Assembly (NCBI GenBank): GCA_023388235.1
Contig: JAEWGQ010000216.1
Coordinates: 1-9,355 of the forward strand
Origin: Actinomycetes bacterium
GTDB lineage: Bacteria > Actinomycetota > Actinomycetes > Actinomycetales > Cellulomonadaceae
Direction: 5' to 3'
DNA: 9,355 nucleotides
Numbering within the stretch: position 1 is the first letter of the stretch; each line of letters opens with the position of its first letter. Below are positions 6,572-9,355 of this stretch, piece after piece. The notes beneath the pieces are model-generated. The model was not told the DNA's origin and did no database searches. It saw nothing but the letters and a program-made list of their open reading frames with translations. The translations under genes and the position numbers were made by a program.

Positions 6572-7621
6572 CTACCGGCCGCCGCCCGCGCCCGCGCCGT
6601 CCTGCGGCTCGACACGCAGCTCGGGGACCGACGCCGGGTCGAGCTCCTCGCCCGCGTCCACCGCCGCCCACGCCGCCGCGCACGCCGCGCGGACCAGGTC
6701 GATGCCGGTCGCCGCACGGCCCAGCTCGAGCCGCCCGCCGGACACCCGGGCCGCGGCGTCCCCGCAGGTCCACCAGCCCTCGGCACCCGCCACCGGCTCC
6801 GGGTGCGGCACGAGCAGCCCGCCCAGGTCCGCCGCCACGTAGTGCGGCCGGAGCCCCGCAGGTGCGAGCACGTCGTCCCGCGCCGTGCTCACGCCGGTCA
6901 GCACGTGCAGCCCGGCGAAGCCCCCGGTCCGCGCCCCGGCCAGGTCGGTGTCCAGCCGGTCGCCCACGACGAGCGCCGCCCGCGCGCCCGCCCGCTGCAC
7001 GGCCATCTCGTACATCGTCGACGCCGGCTTGCCCGCGCTGTCCGGCTCGACGCCGGTGGCCGCCGACACGGCGCCCACGAGCGCCCCGTTGCCCGGGGCG
7101 AACCCCCGCGCGGTCGGCAGGCTCAGGTCGCGGTTGCTCGCCACGAACCACGCCCCGGCCGCCACGGCGTACGCCGCCTCCGCGAGCTGCGCCCAGCCGA
7201 CCTCGGGCGCGAAGCCCTGGGCCACGGCCTCCGGGCGGTCCTCGGCCGACGTCACGACGGTGAACCCGGCGTTCCGGACCGCGGTGACCAGGCCCGCGCC
7301 GCCCACGACGAGCACCCGCGCACCGGGCGCGAGCCGCGTCGCGAGCAGCGCCGCCGCGGCCTGCGCCGCCGTCATCACGTCGCCCGGCTCCGTCGGGATG
7401 TCCAGCGACGTCAGCTGCTCCGCGACCGACTCCGGCTCCCGCGACGCGTTGTTCGTCACGAACACCAGGTGCATGCCCGCGGCCCGCGCCCCGGCCAGGC
7501 CGGCTGCCGCACCGTCGATGGGCTCGTGCCCGCGGTACGCCACGCCGTCCAGGTCGACCAGGGCCAGGTCGTAGCGCTCGGCCAGCGGGATGTCGCTGCC
7601 GAGCAGTCGTGCGTCGGTCAC
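6572..7621 (-). CDS. HAD-IIA phosphatase, probable glycerol-3-phosphate phosphatase (Rv1692-like)
   Basis: A 349-residue HAD-superfamily hydrolase of the NagD/PGP (IIA) class. Motif I is DLDGVAYRG with nucleophile Asp23 and acid/base Asp25; motif II is FVTNNAS with Thr56; the cap includes SNRDLSLPTARGFAPGNGAL; Lys198 lies in AGKPAST; motif IV is VVGDRLDTDLAGA with Asp221 and Asp226. All catalytic residues are present. About 85 residues follow the HAD fold (WWTCGDAAARVSGGRLELGR, then a helix and a disordered Gly-rich end). The M. tuberculosis homologue in this position, Rv1692, dephosphorylates glycerol 3-phosphate during phospholipid recycling and, as I recall, also has an extra C-terminal domain described as GNAT-like. 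The substrate assignment rests on position and architecture. The GTG start overlaps the upstream stop as GTGA. Confidence 0.9.
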   Translation of the reverse strand: MTDARLLGSDIPLAERYDLALVDLDGVAYRGHEPIDGAAAGLAGARAAGMHLVFVTNNASREPESVAEQLTSLDIPTEPGDVMTAAQAAAALLATRLAPGARVLVVGGAGLVTAVRNAGFTVVTSAEDRPEAVAQGFAPEVGWAQLAEAAYAVAAGAWFVASNRDLSLPTARGFAPGNGALVGAVSAATGVEPDSAGKPASTMYEMAVQRAGARAALVVGDRLDTDLAGARTGGFAGLHVLTGVSTARDDVLAPAGLRPHYVAADLGGLLVPHPEPVAGAEGWWTCGDAAARVSGGRLELGRAATGIDLVRAACAAAWAAVDAGEELDPASVPELRVEPQDGAGAGGGR

Positions 7622-9355
7622 TCGTCCTCCGTGTCGTCGTCCTGCGCCCCGGGGGCGGCATCCGTCTCGTCGGCGGGAGCGGCGTCCGCCTCGGCGGACA
7701 CCGCCGCGTCCTGGTCGGCGGGCACCGCGTCGTCCTCGGCCGCGCGGGGTGCGTCGCCGCCGGGCGTCCCCCGGTCCGCCCCGTCGCCCGGCTCGGCGCC
7801 CGCGGCGCCGGAGGGCTCGGACGGCAGCTCCTCACCGTCGTCCTCGAGGTCGAACACCACCACGTCCTCGTCCGCCTCGGGGTCCGCGACCTGCGCCATC
7901 AGCGCAGCGGGGACCGCGGCCTCGGCGGCGTCGGCCTCCGCGTGACGGCCCGCGGCCCGCAGCGCCTCCGCCCGTGCCTGGACGACGCGCGCCCCGAGCA
8001 CCGTCTTCACGGTCCCGGTCGCGAGCCCGGACAGCGCCGCGACGGCCGCGTCCGGGTCGCCCATGTCGAGCCGCGCGCCGCTGACGACGATCGCCAGCTC
8101 CACCCGGCCCTGCACGTCCAGCTGCTCGGCCTCGGGCTCGTTGGCGATCGCGATCGCCCGCTCCGGGCGCCCGAGCCCGCGCTCGCAGTCCGCCATCACG
8201 GCCAGGTGCTCCGACGAGCCGTTGAGCCGCCGCACCGTGCGCAGCTCCCGCAGCGCCTCGGCGTAACGACCGGTCCGGTACGCCGCCAGCCCCGCGGCCT
8301 CCCGCACCACGTCCACGCGCCCACCGTGCCGCACGGCGGCCTGGGCGTGCTCGTAGGCGAGCTCGGGGTCGACGTCCAGCAGCCGCCCGGTCATCACCAG
8401 GTGCCGCCCGACGATGCCGGCGTTGTCCTTGCTCAGCGTGCGCAGGCGCGCCCGGACCTCGCGGTCGAGCTGCCCGAACTCCACGTCGTCCGGGATCTCG
8501 GGCCCGTACACGCGCACCGCCTGGGGCGGCCGGCTGTCACGCCGATCGTCCTCGCGGTGCGGCCCGCGGCGCAGCGGCCGTCGCTCGTCGCCGGAGCCCC
8601 GGCGGTCGTCCCCTCGGAACCCTCCGCGGTCGTCCCGCGGTCCCCGGCGGCCCGCGCCCGGGCCACGGTCGTCCTGCGGGCGGCCGCCGAACGAGCCGCC
8701 CGTGCGCCGGTCGTCACCCCCGCGGAACCCGCCGGAGCGCCGGTCGTCACGCCCGGGTGCGCGGTCGCGGCGGTCGTCGCCGCCGGTGCGAGGGCCGCTA
8801 GTCCGCTGGTCCTCACGCCCGCGGTCACGGAAGCCGCCGTCGCGCCGGTCGTCACGCCCGCGGTCACGGAAACCGCCCGCACGCGCGCCACGGTCGTCCC
8901 CCCGGAGCCCACCGGACGCACCACGGTCCTCACGCCGGAACCCACCGGACGCACCACGATCCTCACGCCGGAACCCCGGCCGGTCGTCCCGGGAGTACCC
9001 GCCGGAACCGCCGGATCGACCCGGAGCCCCGGAGGGACGGCGCCCGCCGTCGCGGTCGTCCTGCCGCGGGCGCTCGCTCCGGTACCCGCCCGGACGACGA
9101 TCACCCTGGTCACCGCCCGACCGCGACCGGTCTCCCCGATACCCACCGGACGCCGGCCGACCACGCTCACCCTGGAAGCCACCGGAACGGCGATCACCCT
9201 GGTCATCGCCCGACCGCGACCGGTCTCCCCGGTACCCACCGGACGCCGGCCGACCACGCTCACCCTGGAAGGTGCGGTCGCCGGACCGCCCGCCGTCGCG
9301 CGGCCCGCGACCGGAGCCCGCGTCACGCCCGGTGCCGGCACGCTCGCCACGGCTG
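7618..9355 (-). CDS. TPR-like protein with long Arg/Gly/Asp-rich disordered N-terminal region, 5' end beyond window
   Basis: The frame is open from the stop at 7618 to the window edge, at least 579 codons. The first 279 visible residues (9354-8518) are low complexity: about a quarter Arg plus Gly, Asp, Ser, Pro and scattered Phe/Tyr, with no Lys, Val, Ile, Met, Asn, Cys or Trp in my translation. Motifs recur: GGYRGDRSRSG, GGFRGDDRR, FRREDRGASGG. A folded part begins VRVYGPEIPDDVEFGQLD, with helical TPR-like pairs such as GLAAYRTGRYAEALREL and ADCERGLGRPERAIAIA. The last 90 residues are an acidic tail (about 32 Asp/Glu, 2 Arg) ending QDDDTEDE. No ATG, GTG or TTG occurs in frame between 8518 and the edge. 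GTG 8517 is the first candidate start but lacks a Shine-Dalgarno sequence, so the true start is probably outside. The position matches M. tuberculosis Rv1691. The charge pattern hints at RNA binding or self-association; function unknown. Confidence 0.85.
   Translation of the reverse strand, partial: SRGERAGTGRDAGSGRGPRDGGRSGDRTFQGERGRPASGGYRGDRSRSGDDQGDRRSGGFQGERGRPASGGYRGDRSRSGGDQGDRRPGGYRSERPRQDDRDGGRRPSGAPGRSGGSGGYSRDDRPGFRREDRGASGGFRREDRGASGGLRGDDRGARAGGFRDRGRDDRRDGGFRDRGREDQRTSGPRTGGDDRRDRAPGRDDRRSGGFRGGDDRRTGGSFGGRPQDDRGPGAGRRGPRDDRGGFRGDDRRGSGDERRPLRRGPHREDDRRDSRPPQAVRVYGPEIPDDVEFGQLDREVRARLRTLSKDNAGIVGRHLVMTGRLLDVDPELAYEHAQAAVRHGGRVDVVREAAGLAAYRTGRYAEALRELRTVRRLNGSSEHLAVMADCERGLGRPERAIAIANEPEAEQLDVQGRVELAIVVSGARLDMGDPDAAVAALSGLATGTVKTVLGARVVQARAEALRAAGRHAEADAAEAAVPAALMAQVADPEADEDVVVFDLEDDGEELPSEPSGAAGAEPGDGADRGTPGGDAPRAAEDDAVPADQDAAVSAEADAAPADETDAAPGAQDDDTEDE
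8815..8877 (-). repeat. Short in-frame repeat, 39-nt spacing
   Basis: The 24-nt blocks 8815-8838 and 8854-8877 differ at one base and are offset by 39 nt (13 codons). Each encodes GGFRDRGR inside the same disordered region. Confidence 0.8.
8908..8973 (-). repeat. 33-bp in-frame tandem repeat (two copies)
   Basis: Blocks 8908-8940 and 8941-8973 are adjacent and differ at one base (GGTCCT versus GATCCT on the plus strand). Each encodes the same 11 residues, FRREDRGASGG, within the disordered region of the TPR-like protein. Confidence 0.9.
9098..9271 (-). repeat. 93-bp in-frame tandem repeat (two copies)
   Basis: Two 81-nt blocks, 9098-9178 and 9191-9271, match at 79 of 81 positions and are spaced 93 nt apart, exactly 31 codons. 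The repeated peptide core is FQGERGRPASGGYRGDRSRS. A more worn relative of the unit (GGYRSERPRQ) lies to the left, near 9061-9090. Near-identity at the DNA level points to recent duplication or slippage within the coding region. Confidence 0.9.

Noticed and set aside
4057..7945. Several long plus-strand frames (for example 4057-5979, 5523-6842, 6377-7945)
   Set aside because: All are antisense to genes with clear catalytic motifs on the minus strand, and their products are repetitive and Pro/Arg/Ser-rich with no recognisable domain.
8815..9271. Repeats as a possible CRISPR array or intergenic repeat cluster
   Set aside because: Copies differ in length and spacing, periods are all multiples of three, and no unique spacers of uniform size alternate with a fixed repeat. 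The pattern is protein-coding.
8433..9350. Minus-strand frame of 305 codons overlapping the repeat region
   Set aside because: It stays open because the repeats have periods divisible by three. It ends inside the TPR core and gives a Val/Thr/Arg-rich product unlike any family. The frame continuous with the TPR core explains the region better.

Overview
The window reads as chromosomal DNA from a very high-GC actinobacterium. All credible genes lie on the minus strand, packed with 4-nt stop/start overlaps or gaps of a few bases. Third codon positions are almost entirely G/C, and GTG is the most common start codon. The gene order (TPR protein, HAD phosphatase, very small protein, tlyA, nadK, recN, steA, steB) matches from memory the Mycobacterium tuberculosis segment Rv1691-Rv1698. 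The protein sequences and the long Arg/Gly/Asp-rich extension suggest a micrococcal lineage such as Cellulomonas or a relative. That placement is inference.

In transcription order (right to left): (1) 9355-7618, a TPR-type protein whose coding frame runs open to the window edge. It carries an Arg/Gly/Asp-rich low-complexity N-terminal region of at least 279 residues with in-frame DNA repeats, a helical TPR-like core, and an acidic C-terminal tail. (2) 7621-6572, a HAD-IIA phosphatase of the glycerol-3-phosphate phosphatase (Rv1692) type. (3) 6481-6338, a 47-residue protein with a strong ribosome binding site. (4) 6332-5502, TlyA rRNA 2'-O-methyltransferase. (5) 5505-4603, NAD kinase. (6) 4598-2868, the DNA repair protein RecN. 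(7) 2861-1671 and 1597-548, SteA and SteB, the actinobacterial cell-separation pair; a 26-codon ORF fits exactly between them. (8) 551-1, the start of a MraY/WecA-like membrane protein that runs off the left edge.

Functionally the cluster mixes translation and rRNA modification (TlyA, perhaps the TPR/RG-rich protein), central metabolism (NAD kinase, glycerol-3-phosphate phosphatase), DNA repair (RecN), and cell division or envelope work (SteA, SteB, the MraY-like protein). The overlaps suggest a co-transcribed, translationally coupled operon. I see no convincing promoter, terminator, RNA gene, mobile element or CRISPR array. No stretch above 300 bases lacks a gene; the longest gap is about 90 bases (6482-6571).

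The most unusual item is the extension of the TPR protein. Its frame has no start codon between 8518 and the window edge, so a gene caller limited to this window would cut the protein at an internal GTG and miss nearly half of what is visible.
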